64,000 nt of DNA from Lineus longissimus (GCF_910592395.1 NC_088321.1:10852001-10916000), one strand, 5' to 3'. Positions 42,189 through 54,052 are shown, numbered from the stretch's first letter. The notes: generated by a model from the sequence alone, not told the origin. A program made the numbers and translations.

Positions 42189-44407
42189 ATGGCAACGTTC
42201 ACCCTGAAGACAATCATCTTGGACTTCATCCTCGGTACCGTCTGTTTCTTCGGAGATCAGCTCCTCATGATGCCCACAGTCCATGAATCTGATTGGCTGA
42301 GAGTACTTGTGGACGAGACAACGCATGGCCTGGTTGGCGTCTTTGCCTGGGCCGCAGTGATCGACTTCGAGATTTGCTGGAGTCATCTGTTCGAGATTAT
42401 CCTCTCGTTATTTTTTTCCTGTGCCATCGATGTTGACCATGTGCTTGCTGCTGGAACATTTAATTTAAAAGTAAGTGCCGTGTTCTGGTTGAAAAGTCCA
42501 TTTGTTTGGGTCAAAAGCCATAAATGTTGCTTCATTCAGTTTCTGCGACCTCTGAGACTACTGAGAGAAATATTTTTTACACATTATATGATATAGTGTT
42601 GTAAAGATAAGGAAACAACTTACAGGACTATTCCTCGCGGTTACAGGAAAATTCGTCCCCGGATAATTCGTCCCCGGAAAATTCGTCCCCGCAAATTCGT
42701 CCCCGGATAATTCGTCCCCAAGGAAAATTCGTCCCCGGAAAATTCGTCCCCGAGGATAATTCGTCCCCGAGGATAATTCGTCCCCGGAAAATTTGTCCCC
42801 GAGGATAATTCGTCCCTGGAAAGTTCGTCCCCAAGGATAATTCGTCCCCAGAATATTTTACAAAGTTGAAAGTTTCTGACTTTACTTTCTAAGACTCTTA
42901 AGTCTTGTCGAATGGACTGTAGTAATAACTACTACTTTCGATTTTTCTCATTCAGTGTAACATCTCGCTTTACTACCATACTAGCTAGTTACCAACCCCA
43001 CTATTTATATAGGAGGTAGAGTTAGGCAGGCGAAATATTTTATTGAAGAGTTTAGAGCTTTTCTTTCATTCTGACCAGTAAAAATACTTATTTGAAAAAA
43101 AAAAATTATTTCACCTGCCTACCCCTACCTACTATGAAAGGAGTGGAGTAGGTAACTAGCTAGTAGGGTAGTATTAAGTGGTAAAGAGAGATATAATGAA
43201 TGAGAAAAGTCGAAAGTAGTAAGTAGTAGTTATTCCTAGAAAGTAATGTCAGAAACTTTCAACTTTTGTTCAATTTTCCAGGGATGAATTATCTTCGAGG
43301 ACGAATTTCCCAGGGACGAATTATCCTAGGGGACATATTTTCCGGGAACGAAATTTTCCTCGGGGACGAATTTTCCAGGGACGAATTATCCTCTGGGACG
43401 AATTCTCCAGGGACGAATTATCCTCGGGGACGAATTATCCGGGGACGAATTTTCCTCGGGGACGAATTTTCTGGGGACGAATTTTCCTAGGGGACGAATT
43501 TTCCGGGGACGAGTTTTCCGGGGACGAATTTTCCGGGGACGAATTTTCCTAGAGCCCTTCCTCGCAACCTGAACCTCATGGTCTTATTCTCCCTTTGAAA
43601 GTGTGAGTGAAATCCCGAGAAGGATGTAAATTGTCAATTTCTGTTGACGCGGTTGACATCCCTTTTTTGGTGCCGAGACCTTTGCCACTTGAATGGCGGA
43701 TTTCAGTGGCGTTTGTAATTTGTGTGGCATTATTCAGCGCCACTTCTACATGTACAACGACAATAGAAATGAGGTTCCATTGCAATAGGAAGGCGACATA
43801 AATGTCAACCGCAAGTCCACTTGGTTTGTAGAAACGGGTCAGCAGGCCGCATACAAGTGAGCAACAGTGTAAAGTAAAAATAATTATGAGTCTTTCTACA
43901 ATCTGAAAGTTGAACACATGTTGAAAAACTTCAAACACATTCAGAAAAATGTAACAGACATCACTAAGTGCAAGTTCATTATTCTTGATTTTTTTTCTCA
44001 AAAGAGAACCAGTATGACTATGATGCTAATAATCCTTATTTTTGTTTCAGGCTGCTTTAAGTCTCCCTCATCGACCCATCCTGCACTGTACGACATTAAT
44101 CCTCTTGATATCAGTGGTTCTATTTGCCGTCTCAAGGGCTTCGAACTCGAAACATGCTAAACACCTTCCATTGATGTTCTTAGTGACGACATTATCGCAT
44201 CACTTACGGGACGGAAGTCGGCGTGGACTTTGGATGTGTCCGTTTGGCTCTCTTAGCATGCAGCAGTATTCTATGTACATTGCCTTGATTATGATTTTAC
44301 CGTTGGTTGCAAAATTTGTGGTCGTGTCGGTTGATTTGGCAAACGGGTTTGGCGGAACGATACGAGAAAAAATGGAAAAGAGGCTGGATCCTTTAGAAAG
44401 TGTCTAA
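42189..44407 (+). CDS. TMEM267: TMEM267, multi-pass membrane protein
   Basis: Two coding exons, 42189-42470 and 44051-44407, joined in phase 0 (donor AAAGTAAGT, acceptor TTTGTTTCAG), give 212 residues, close to the roughly 215 of the vertebrate protein. Conserved blocks I recognise are DWLRVLVDETTHGLVGVFAW, CAIDVDHVLAAGTFNLK, LPHRPILHC, SHHLRDGSRRGLWMCPFG. Hydrophobic segments occupy most of the rest, predicting several membrane spans. The function is unknown; the HH/DG and DxDH residues recall metal-dependent membrane hydrolases, but that is speculation. The start at 42189 has a strong context (GCGCCATGG); an upstream in-frame ATG (42117) would add 24 residues. The intron carries a foldback transposon. 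ATTAAA at about 44801 could signal the transcript end. Confidence 0.92.
42639..43557. mobile_element. Foldback transposon with tandem-repeat arms, TSD TTCCTCGC
   Basis: Starts GGTTACAGGAAAATTCGTCC and ends with the near-complement ...GGACGAATTTTCCTAGAGCCC. The outer arms are made of about a dozen short units (GGAAAATTCGTCCCC with variants such as GGATAATTCGTCCCCGA), mirrored on the other side, and the inner arms continue as a long imperfect inverted repeat to a centre near 43060. An 8-bp duplication TTCCTCGC lies on both sides (42631-42638 and 43558-43565), 9 bp with one mismatch. Tandem-repeat arms are the hallmark of foldback elements; 8-9 bp duplications suggest Mutator- or hAT-type mobilisation. 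Non-coding. Confidence 0.9.
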
Positions 44408-46013
44408 ATAAGTCACACTAATTACTGAGCAAACAGACCACAACTGACTTTCGGTTTACATGTAAAACACCATAAAAATTTTATCACAAGAAAAAACATA
44501 ATCATATTCTAATTCTAATTTTGAGGTTACCCTCAAAGTTCATCGCTCGTGAATGAAGGGAAAGTCAAAATTTTGTGAATCAAAAAGTCCAACCACCAAA
44601 GTTCTGATCAGTGTGCCACCATCTTGTTTTGGTTGGGGAAGAGGAATGATAGATGGTGGTGCACTGACTTGAAAAATTCACAAAATTCTCGATATAAATT
44701 TCCTTCATTCAAAAGTGTTGAAATTCTGAAGTTATCATATATCACTTGAAAAGGTTTGTGGTTGTTTGTAGATCAAAAGTGCCGTCTTTGGTTTGTAATT
44801 AAAGGGACCATCTGAATAATTTGCTGATGATGTCCTGCTTCTGCTGTGACTGTGATTGGGGACTACACATACAAACCCTCAGAATTAGCGGCAACACACA
44901 TTCAAAAAGTGGACTTGAACAGAATCCACTTGAACTTCAGTGTAAATCCGCCATTGATGACAAACTATTTTGGTCTGTTCACTCTGCCACCTGCAACACC
45001 TTGTCACCATTGTCATGTTTTGACAACACCGACTGATTTGTCACTATGCAATCGTTACATGTCCAGTCCCCTTAGAACCAAATTCAAACAATTCAGGTCC
45101 TCCCAAGATTAGGCCTATTGCTCGTGAGCCTAATCCCTGAACAGATTGTCGAGCATTACAATTGGGTATCAGCTCTCGGGCAATGGGCAGGTTATATCAA
45201 ACGATGGACAGCACGTGATACAACCAACACTGGTCAAACTAAATAGTTATCAACTATTTTCAGTTTTCAGTCAACTGTAAGTTTTTAAAAAGCAATTTGT
45301 CAGAAAAATGCATTTTCAGGCGAACTGTCTAGTTTCCAAAAGCATCGCAGCAAAATGTTGTAGCCCTTTTTTTCTTTCGTGAGTGGACGATCATACAACT
45401 GATTTGCTTATCTGAGGATTATAAGACAAAATCTTGATCATTCGTACTGCTCCAACAGGCATTATAGAGCTATACGAATGGTTCTATCGTCAAGGAGCTG
45501 TAAACGTTATGATGACGAATAGTATTAGAGGCACTACGCCTCGTTTTGAGCCAGCCCCTCTAATGTTAGAATGTGGCCCCATGCAGTCAAGTGGCGGGGT
45601 CACAGTTGTTAGGGATTTATAAATTTGCCCTGCATGCTTTCAAATTTTATCTCGAATTCTGGGGATTGCACTTTGAATGCTATGATTTGTAAGTGATGAA
45701 TGCTATGATTTGTAAGTGATGGACATCACCAAAATTAAACAGCTGGCCTTGTTTCTTGGATCGTAGGTTAGAACATTGTCACTTGTGTCAACTGAAATAA
45801 ATTCTTATTCTAAAAAGAAATAATTCTGCACATACATGCCCTGGCTCTCCGAACTATGTCAAGTAGATCCAGCCGTCTACATGTTTGTATATAAATGTGC
45901 ACTTTTTAATCAAAATTGTGTAATGTGATTTGTTCGCTCTTGGGTGGCTGTAAAAATATGTGGTTATGCTTATTTCTGCTGGTTTTGTGATTTGCATGTT
46001 TTATAAATCGCGT
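44408..46013. other. TMEM267 3' region and intergenic DNA
   Basis: It begins with the likely TMEM267 untranslated end. A 23-bp direct duplication (TGAATGCTATGATTTGTAAG) lies at 45674-45719. I see no further gene. Confidence 0.35.
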
Positions 46014-46341
46014 GTTCAATGGTGCCACGCTTGGATCTTGTGCCTTGAAGCTCATGTTCAATGGTGCCACGCTTGGATATTGTGCCTTGAAGCTCATGTT
46101 CAATGGTGCCACGCTTGGATCTTGTGCCTTGAAGCTCATGTTCAATGGTGCCACGCTTGGATCTTGTGCCTTGAAGCTCATGTTCAATGGTGCCACGCTT
46201 GGATATTGTGCCTTGAAGCTCATGTTCAATGGTGCCACGCTTGGATCTTGTGCCTTGAAGCTCATGGTCAATGGTGCCACACTTGGATATTGTGCCTTGA
46301 AGCTCATGTTCAATGGTGCCATGCTTGGATCTTGTGCCTTT
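46014..46341. repeat. 42-bp minisatellite, about 7.8 copies
   Basis: Unit GTTCAATGGTGCCACGCTTG-GATCTTGTGCCTTGAAGCTCAT. Copies differ mainly at one dinucleotide: GGATCT in copies 1, 3, 4, 6 and 8, GGATAT in copies 2, 5 and 7. Because 42 is a multiple of 3, several frames on both strands stay open and give 14-residue repeats, which I take to be an artefact. Confidence 0.95.
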
Positions 46342-47149
46342 GAAGGCCTGGTGTGAGATAACGTGCCAGGGCCGAAAGAAGGCATCCTTGCTTACACCTG
46401 TAAGCGCCGCGCTAGTTATGGGAGACTTAAATGATACAATGGGTGAGGTCAAATCTGGCATCTGTGGTTTTCTAAGCTGAAATCCTACCATCGGAAGACC
46501 GTCTGTTTACCCTCAATAAAATCCGAATGATGTCGGTTGTATCAATGGTCAACAAGGTCATCATTTCCTGATAAAGTCTTGTAGGGCCTAGGGTAGACGA
46601 GAAATTTGAAGGACATTTCTTGTAATAACAGAACCTTTGGATTATGCATTTATCAAAGCCCCAGACTAAAGCTGATGAACCTATTGGATCTGCTAATTCT
46701 AGAACTGTAAAAGCGTTTGGAGGCAATCAGGATTTTTAAGAAGGGGAACCCTTTTTTCCATCCAGAAATAGTGCCGACACTAACAGTTTTGACTGTTTCT
46801 GACAGATTTTAAAGTACAGTGTGATGACCCTTGGCAGACACCTTTATTAGGGTTTGACCTCATTCACTGTATCTGCTGGTCATGTGTTCTATGCATCAAA
46901 TCAACACTATGGCTGAATCTCAGTATTATTAATCAAGATCCCATGGCAACAGAACAAGTCATCCCAAGTCAGTATGGGCCAATATTTCATTAAGTAGTGA
47001 ACCAAATTCAATGTGATTTTCAGCGTATTGTCAGAAATGTTGTTTGCTAATCATTGTTCATTATGGCAGGAAACTGATTGTTTCAATTTTTCATTATGTT
47101 ATAAGCAATTTAAAAACCTTTATAAAAATTTGAAACAGTTGCATGTTTC
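46342..47149. other. Intergenic stretch, nothing assigned
   Basis: No gene-like frame or clear repeat between the minisatellite and the next family repeat. Confidence 0.3.
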
Positions 47150-48003
47150 TTAACCACTAGAGCTATGAACTTGAAACTTTGTACACAGGATTAGGTCAAA
47201 TCAAAAACCCGTAGGATACTTGATGTATCCTTGCTCGGAGTACCTATCTTAAAAAGATCATCGAAAACAAGTCACTTATAAGCGAGGTACTGCACTTTTT
47301 CCTTTTTAGTTTTGGCCCCCTGGTGGCCAAGTCGAGATCAGACCAAAATTTGGTGTGAAATGTTACCTGACATAGGGAGTCATGTGTACCAAATTTCAAG
47401 TTCATAGCTTAAGCGGTTTAGAAACGTGCCAATGTTACACTCAAATGGCCGATTTACATCATTTGTCATCTGTGACCTTGAAAATTAGGTCAAATCAAAA
47501 ACCCGTATGATATGTATCCTTGCTACACAAACCTACCATAAAAAAATTAAATCAAAAACGAGTCACTTACAAGAGTGATATCACACTTTTAAGGTTTCCA
47601 CATTTGGCCCCCTGGTGGCCAATTCAGTAATCAGATCAGACCGAAATTCAGTGTTAGAGGTCACCTGACCTGAGGGTCATTAACTGTTCATAGCGTGAGT
47701 GGTTAAGAAACGTGCCACTGTTTTTGAAACAGGATACAGACGAGGACGGCGCAGCGGTGTTGTATAGACTCCCCTACGCTGAGCCAAAAAGGTACAAAGT
47801 GCAGTATCTCGCTTATTAGTGACTTGTTTTCAATGATACTTTTATGAGAGGTACTCCAAGCAACGATACATCACATGTCATACCGACTTTGGTTTGACCT
47901 ATATACTATACTTTAGTACATACATTGTACATGCAGCATGTTTCTTAACCAGGATGAAATATCTATACGGTGAGCACAATCGCCCTTGGCCGTTTCATTA
48001 AAA
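47150..48003. repeat. Hairpin-ended family repeat in both orientations
   Basis: From about 47150 to 47760 two internal units read in the forward sense (AGGTCAAATCAAAAACCCG, TTTGGCCCCCTGGTGGCCAA, AAACGTGCCA). From about 47790 to 48003 the complement of a 5' end follows, finishing GGTGAGCACAATCGCCCTTG-GCCGTTTCATT, the mirror of the start seen at 54102. A truncated forward copy thus faces a truncated reverse copy. The junction near 47770 (CGCTGAGCCAAAAAGG) resembles a decayed 3' end. Confidence 0.65.
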
Positions 48004-48684
48004 AAAGTTCCTGTTAAGAATTAGTTAGTTAATTAATTAATTAATATAAGCTGGTAATTAACTAAGTTTAACTGAATAAGTTTAAAAACTCTAAGATCTT
48101 TGAAGTATCAAAATATTGAATGAGCGGTGCTGGAGATATAACAAAATAAGTGTTATAAAATGGGGCGCATGTTATTTGCAATGCGTTGGCTTGCCATTCC
48201 AAGAATAGTTTACACCTGGTGTGCTGTAAGTTCGCTGTCTTTAAAGAGCAACATCTGCCGGTAGATATACTAGCTCGATTTTAATGATATGAATATCAGA
48301 ATGATATGAATTTGGGGTTTTATCATTCTAGCAAATTTGTTTTTTAAGTTCAATTAAAAAGTTTTTTGTTTATTAAAATGGCTGATTCCTTAATACACTT
48401 TGCAATAGCATTCCTGCCATAATTTGTTCTCAGAAAACAAATTCCCAGAAAAATGCTAAAAACTTTGTTGAATTTGGTGCATTAGTTCGGGAGATATTGT
48501 ATGAAGTACTGTAGGTGTTGATATTAAATATGACTGTACAAGTATGCCTGGAGTGTGGTTTTATAACAAAGCTATGTACATTACTAATATATTAAAAGTG
48601 TTTCATATAAACTTGCCTTTGCAGTATTTTTGCACAGATTTATAAAAACATGTTCCTTGTTCATTTCTGCAAACTGTTAACATA

Positions 48685-49132
48685 CTGTAACCCAGGAAAA
48701 TTTTGCGGGCTGGTTAATTTTGCGGTATTTGCGGTTAGCACAAATCCGCAAAATTAACCTGCCCGCAAATATAATCTGATCTTGCTATGACACACTCATC
48801 CGCAAAAATAAACTGTATAAATACTAAAACGTACACACATATACAGACAATGTTTACCTACACTGCGCCGATCGGCAATGAGAATGCGGTCGGGAGCCGA
48901 TCAATTAAGACAGACGGGGCATCGTTTGACAGGGTGGGAAAGTTTAGATTGACGCTGCACTTTCTTTGCTTCGTTCCGTAGTCTTGGCTATATTTTTGCC
49001 GAATGCATGTTAATTTTGCGGGATTTGCGGTCGGCCACAGTCGGCAAATTTAAAATGCGCAAATAATACTGTTTAGACTGAAAATTGACAAATCCGCAAA
49101 AAAACCTGCCGCCAAATTTTCCTGGGTTACAG
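48685..49132. mobile_element. 448-bp MITE, CTGTAACCCAGGAAAATTT ends, TA target
   Basis: Left CTGTAACCCAGGAAAATTTT and right AAATTTTCCTGGGTTACAG are inverses, with TA on each side. Further in, TTAATTTTGCGG and CCGCAAA blocks are mirrored. It fits the Tc1/mariner class and has no gene. Its right end is included in the 175-bp duplication that follows. Confidence 0.85.
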
Positions 49133-49460
49133 TATATATTTTCATGGATTTCTAAATTCGAAGTACAGTTGAACCTCTCTATCATGGACACCTTTGAGAC
49201 CAACAAATGAAGTCCTTAATGGAGAGGTGTCATGATAACATGTACTTGGGTCATTCTCAATGGAAAGGACCAATTAATACTGTTCGCCAAATTTTCCTGG
49301 GTTACAGTATATATTTTCATGGATTTCTAAATTCGAAGTACAGTTGAACCTCTCTATCATGGACACCTTTGAGACCAACAAATGAAGTCCTTAATGGAGA
49401 GGTGTCATGATAACATGTACTTGGGTCATTCTCAATGGAAAGGACCAATTAATAATGTTC
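49111..49460. repeat. 175-bp tandem duplication including a MITE end
   Basis: The segment from GCCAAATTTTCCTGGGTTAC (49111) recurs from 49286, almost identical for 175 bp; I see one substitution (ATAC against ATAA) near the ends. It contains a TTGAACCTCTCTATCATGG-ACACC...GGAGAGGTGTCATGATAAC inverted motif related to the MITE at 33612. Near-identity implies a recent event. Confidence 0.9.
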
Positions 49461-49463
49461 GCA

Positions 49464-49519
49464 GAGACGGACGACGACGGACGCCACGGTATCATTGTAT
49501 AACCTCCCCGGAAGTGAGC
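49464..49519 (+). repeat. 3' end fragment of the hairpin-ended repeat family
   Basis: CAGAGACGGACGACGACGGACGCCACGGTAT followed by ACCTCCCCGGAAGTGAGCTAAAG matches the family right end, with a decayed hairpin. Confidence 0.5.
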
Positions 49520-51114
49520 TAAAGAGCAGATTTGCGTCCATGACCCGAATCAACCCAAATGTCAATATTTGAGGTGTGTTCACGGAACGCCAGGCGGCCA
49601 TCTTGAAAATTAAACAAAGCCCTATTATTCCGAAACTTATGATCTGGTTGCAACCAAACTTTATGTGATTATGTATCTATGTACTTTTATCAATATCCCT
49701 AAGTTTCAGTTTAATCCCATGACAAATATGGCCGCCAGGCCGCCATCTTGAAAATCCAACGAAGTCCTGTTGAACAGATGTCAACGAATTTCCATGTGAC
49801 ATGTACACTCTTCAATAACCCCGAAATTCAGTCAACTTTATGACCAAAATGCTATTCTTAGATGGTACCGGTAATTTTCTTTTGTGCCACTGAGCCGAGA
49901 ATAATAATATTATTCAATGAAATCAAAACGGGCGAAACTAGCCAGAAACTGTTCTCCTCATATTCACTGCAAATGACATGCATTACAATACCCGAGGTGA
50001 GCACAATGTCCCTGGACCACTTCATTGCATTTGGTACAAATTCGGCCTGAATTTCAAAGGTTTGGTAAATAACCCTGTTCTTATGAAATTCCCATTTGGT
50101 GACACTTGCATTGTTTTTGGTGCATACCGTACATGGCATATTGTCTGTCAAAATGTTGAGTGTGGTGAAACAAGGGAAAATGCCACCAGTCTCTGAATCT
50201 GCAGCCATTGGAGCCCAGATCCTCCTTCATTTCATAGATGGCACCTTTGGTGCTCTGGTTGAGTCTGTGTCTCCCCCTTTTCCAACTTTTTGTATCTGCC
50301 ACTGAGATGAGCCCCTTCTGCCCGGAGCTCTCATGTTTTGAGAAGCCATACGGAAAAATTCATCGATGAGCTCCCAATTTGCTGTCATTCGATTTTAAAA
50401 CGCCCACTCGCATTTGGTATATGTTTTACACTATGTTCAAAATGCTGTTTATTCGACTACTTGTCGGACGTGGTCGCAGCTCCATGGCGTCGTAGAATCA
50501 GGGAATTTCATTGTTGTTGCCTGAATAGGCGACGAATTGCATTAGGGGATCCTTGCCTTAGCTGAATGCCAACAAGGTTTTCAAACAGATGCACAATTTA
50601 CCTTAAAGGGACAATATAGGCAGCAGCTGGGCAGGCAAGATAAAGTAAGCCGCCTATAGGGGTCTCTCACATCTCACAGTAGGTTGAAGTGATTCACGTG
50701 TATACTAGTCACTTGAAGATGGCCGAATTAGCCCCTCTCCTCCTGCCTGTAGTCCCCCTTTAATATAAATAAGTCCTGTGTTCGATGTGTTTTCTGGTTT
50801 TCTGGGTCAAATGTCACCATGAGTGAACTGCTCATATTTGACTATTGTAAAATAGCTCAGGAGCCCTCTACTCGGATCAGGAGCCTTCTTGACCTATTAT
50901 CGTGACTGTACTGCCGCGTTGCTTAAGTACTGTAAAATAGGTCAGGAGCCAAGTTAACCTTTTAACACTACTTCTGCAGTGATATGTTCCAATTTGAAGG
51001 CAGGCGTCGACACATTGAAGAAATAGTTACAGCTCCAGACTAATTTACGGTAGAGAGACCATGAGAGCTGCTGTAGAGAGGAGACACCCCTAGCATAGTG
51101 GAACTGTAATTTCT
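49520..51114. other. Intergenic stretch before the non-LTR elements
   Basis: I find no supported gene. Two GGCCGCCATCTTGAAAAT-like blocks occur near 49588 and 49738, showing a short internal duplication or repeat debris. Confidence 0.3.
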
Positions 51115-51115
51115 A

Positions 51116-52790
51116 GGCGAGTTCAACTGTTGCACTACTGACTGGAGAAACCTAAATACCCAGAAGGGAGTCCAACACATAGACAGCAGACTGTTGGAAG
51201 TCATATTAGAGTGCACCTTGAGTCAGCATGTGGATAAACCAACACATATTAGGCATGGTCAAGCAATGAACATCTTAGACTTGGTACTATCAAGACTCGG
51301 AAACTCGACGATATCGGAAGTGAAACACGACAAACCGCTTAAAGGCGGTTTTCATAATGTACTTGAGTTCTCTCTTGAATTTAAGTCCGCAGGTAATCAG
51401 AATTAAGTTGATAGGACGACAAAATTGTACGATTTAAGGCTAATTATACTGTTATGAGAAATGAATTAGAAGGATTAGACTGGTCTGCACTACTGAAGGA
51501 TAAGAAGACAGAAGAACAATGGAAACAGATCAATGACAAGTTAACACATCTGTCAGACAGGTATGTACCAAATAAAACAAACGCACGTAAGAACTTTAAG
51601 CCGCTGGGGTGTAACAAAGAAGCACTAGACAGGGTAAAAGCTGAGCGAGCGGCTTACAAGAGGGACATGGCGACCAAAGAGGGTGAGGACTCCCAATTCT
51701 ATGTTACAGAGAGAAATGCAGCAAGGAGAGATCTCATCGCGAATAGACTTAATAGACAAGAACCAATATGGATTCATGGCAGGAAAGAGCTGTGCTACCA
51801 ACCTGATTGACTGTATGGAGGATTGGAGGCAAGCGTTAGACTTAGGTCAGTGTGTTGATGTCATATACTTGGACCTAAGAAAGGCATTCGACTCGGTCCC
51901 GCACCAGAGGCTCTGCAGGAAGCTTGATCTACTAGGAATCGGGGGTCAATCTTTAGCATGGATAAAGGATTTTCTTAAGGCCCGAACTCAAGTTGTGGCA
52001 GTCGATGGTAGTATGTCCAAAGCATCACCTGTGACAAGTGGCGTCCCACAAGGGAGTGTCCTTGGGCCAATACTATTCGCATGTTACATCAATGACATAA
52101 CTGACCATATTGAAAACTGCCTGAGGTTATTTGCTGACGATAGTAAACTTTATAGGATTATCTCATCCATTGAGGATTGCCAGAGCCTCCAGAGGGATAT
52201 TGATATGTTAGTGAGTTGGTCTAGGAAGTGGCAGCTAGATTTCAATGCTAAGAAATGTGCGGTGCTTAGAACTGGCAAAGGTCACCCATATTTTGTTTGT
52301 AGAATGAAATTACCAACAGGGGATAGGGTAGTTTTTAGAGAAAAAAGAAGACGAGAAGGACTTGGGAGTCATAATATCAAATGGCCTAAAACCTACCAAA
52401 CATATCGAGGCAGTACCAGCAGAACTCTGCGACTAGGGCACTCTCTACTGTGAAGAGACCTCTGACCTTTTCTGTATCAACACAAGGTGTCACTCTGTAC
52501 AAAGCCGTGGTCAGGCCATTACTTGAATATGCCAATACACCTTGGACTCGTAGTAGAATCCAAGATATTGAAAAGTTGGAGAAAGTGCAACGTAGCTAGG
52601 GCCACGAAAATGATATGCAGAGGATCCGGTACCTAGAGAAACTATGAGGAGAGGCTCAGACTCCTAAAAATGTGGACACTAACGCACCGCAGGAGGAGAG
52701 GGAACATGATAGAAGTGTTTCAATACTTAAAATCCAGTAGTCAGACCTATAACAGCCTATCCGGTAACATCCTATCCTAACACCGGTAGC
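51116..52790 (+). mobile_element. Non-LTR retrotransposon remnant 1 (endonuclease + reverse transcriptase)
   Basis: The end of an apurinic-type endonuclease reads from 51116: GEFNCCTTDWRNLNTQKG (GDFN with Asp changed to Glu), then MNILDLVLSR. A linker follows (frame to 51810), then a frame change with apparent deletion near 51750 into the reverse transcriptase: NQYGFMAGKSCATNL, YLDLRKAFDSV (catalytic Asp), SGVPQGSVLGPILF, LRLFADDSKLYR (catalytic DD). The frame stops at 52453, and traces such as YEERLRLLKMWTLTHRRRRG lie further on in other frames. It belongs to the CR1/Jockey/L2-like clade group. The upstream endonuclease and the reading frames are broken, so it is inactive. Confidence 0.85.
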
Positions 52791-54052
52791 CAATGTGACA
52801 TTCTTATGAAAATGGACAATCAGGAAGTCTGCTTGCTAGTCTTGCTAGATCTAAGTGCCGCGTTTGATACGGTTGATGTAGACATATTGCTTCAAACCAT
52901 GGAGACAGATTTTGGCGTCACTGGCCTTTGCCTTCAGTGGCTGAAGTCTTATCTCTCTAATAGAGAGCAGTGTGTCGTCATCAATGGTAGCAAATCTAAG
53001 CATTTTTCACTCCATTGTGGTGTTCCACAGGGCAGTTGCCTTGGACCCATTCTCTTTTTGTTCTATATGTCAAGGCTTTATCACATCATTTCACGTCACT
53101 TGCCAGATGCACATGGCTATTCAGACGACAATCAGCTCTATATGTCTTTCCGTTCGTTGGCATCTACTAACCAGCAGAGAGCTGTGTGCGAAACGGAAGC
53201 ATGTGTAGCTGATGTCCGTGCGTGGATGATCGAGAACGAGCTCCTCATCAATGATCTTCAGACAGAGTTCATTTTTATCGGTTCTAGACAAATGCTCCAG
53301 AAGGTAGATATGGGTCCAATCAGAGTGGGGGAGGCCTCAATTTCACCTGTCGAATCGGTACGAAACCATGGTGTTTACTTTGACAAAAACATGTCTATGG
53401 AAACCCATGTTGGTAGGGTCTGCTCCAAGGCTTTCCTGGGTCTTTATAAGATCCGCCAAATTCGACGGTTCCTCAGTCCTGAGTCAACCACCACTCTTGT
53501 TCATGCCTTTGTCACTTCTCATATTGATTATTGTAATTCCCTTCCATATGGCATTTCTACACATCAACTCTCCAGACTGCAGCGTGCACTTAATGCTGCA
53601 GCTCGCGTTGTGTGTCTGGTGCCGCGGTTTGATCGTATCACACCGGTTCTCATGCGACTCCATTGGCTTCCTGTTAAATACAGGATTGTTTTCAAAGTGC
53701 TTTTATTTACATATAAGGCAATACATGGAGTCGCACCTGCGTACCTGTGTGATATGGTCAGACTGAGGCACCATTCCACCTACCATCTCCGCTCTGTTAT
53801 TGCTCCAACTTTGGTGGTCCCTCGCACTAAGTGCAAAACCTTTGGTGACCGTTCTTTTTACAAGTCATCACCGGTTCTATGGAACCAGCTACCTTCCAAC
53901 ATCAGGCTTGCTGGTTCCATAGACATTTTCAAAACTCTCCTGAAACAGCACCTTTTCAGGGAATGTTTTGCTTTGTAAAGCGCCTGAGAATTTAAGTTTT
54001 TCTTTTAATTCAGGCGCTATAGAAATTCTTATATTCATTCATTCATTCAATG
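52791..54052 (+). mobile_element. Non-LTR retrotransposon remnant 2 (CR1/L2-type), 5'-truncated
   Basis: A long frame (52806-53978, 390 codons) covers the second half of a reverse transcriptase: LLVLLDLSAAFDTVD (catalytic Asp), HCGVPQGSCLGPILF, HGYSDDNQLYMSF (YADD with Ala changed to Ser), then the thumb and C-terminal domain to VLWNQLPSNIRL and a terminal FKTLLKQHLF. The 3' tail has the hairpin AAAGCGCCTGAG...CAGGCGCTATAG and an (ATTC)n run at about 54032-54050, the typical 3' end of L2/CR1 elements. The 5' half is missing, as is usual after incomplete reverse transcription. The frame itself is intact. Confidence 0.9.

Noticed and set aside
42628-43490. ORFs rich in GTNFPGTN-like repeats
   Set aside because: Translations of the foldback element's tandem arms.
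45906-46491. Overlapping ORFs with 14-residue repeats on both strands
   Set aside because: All come from the 42-bp minisatellite whose length keeps frames open; no flanking coding sequence.
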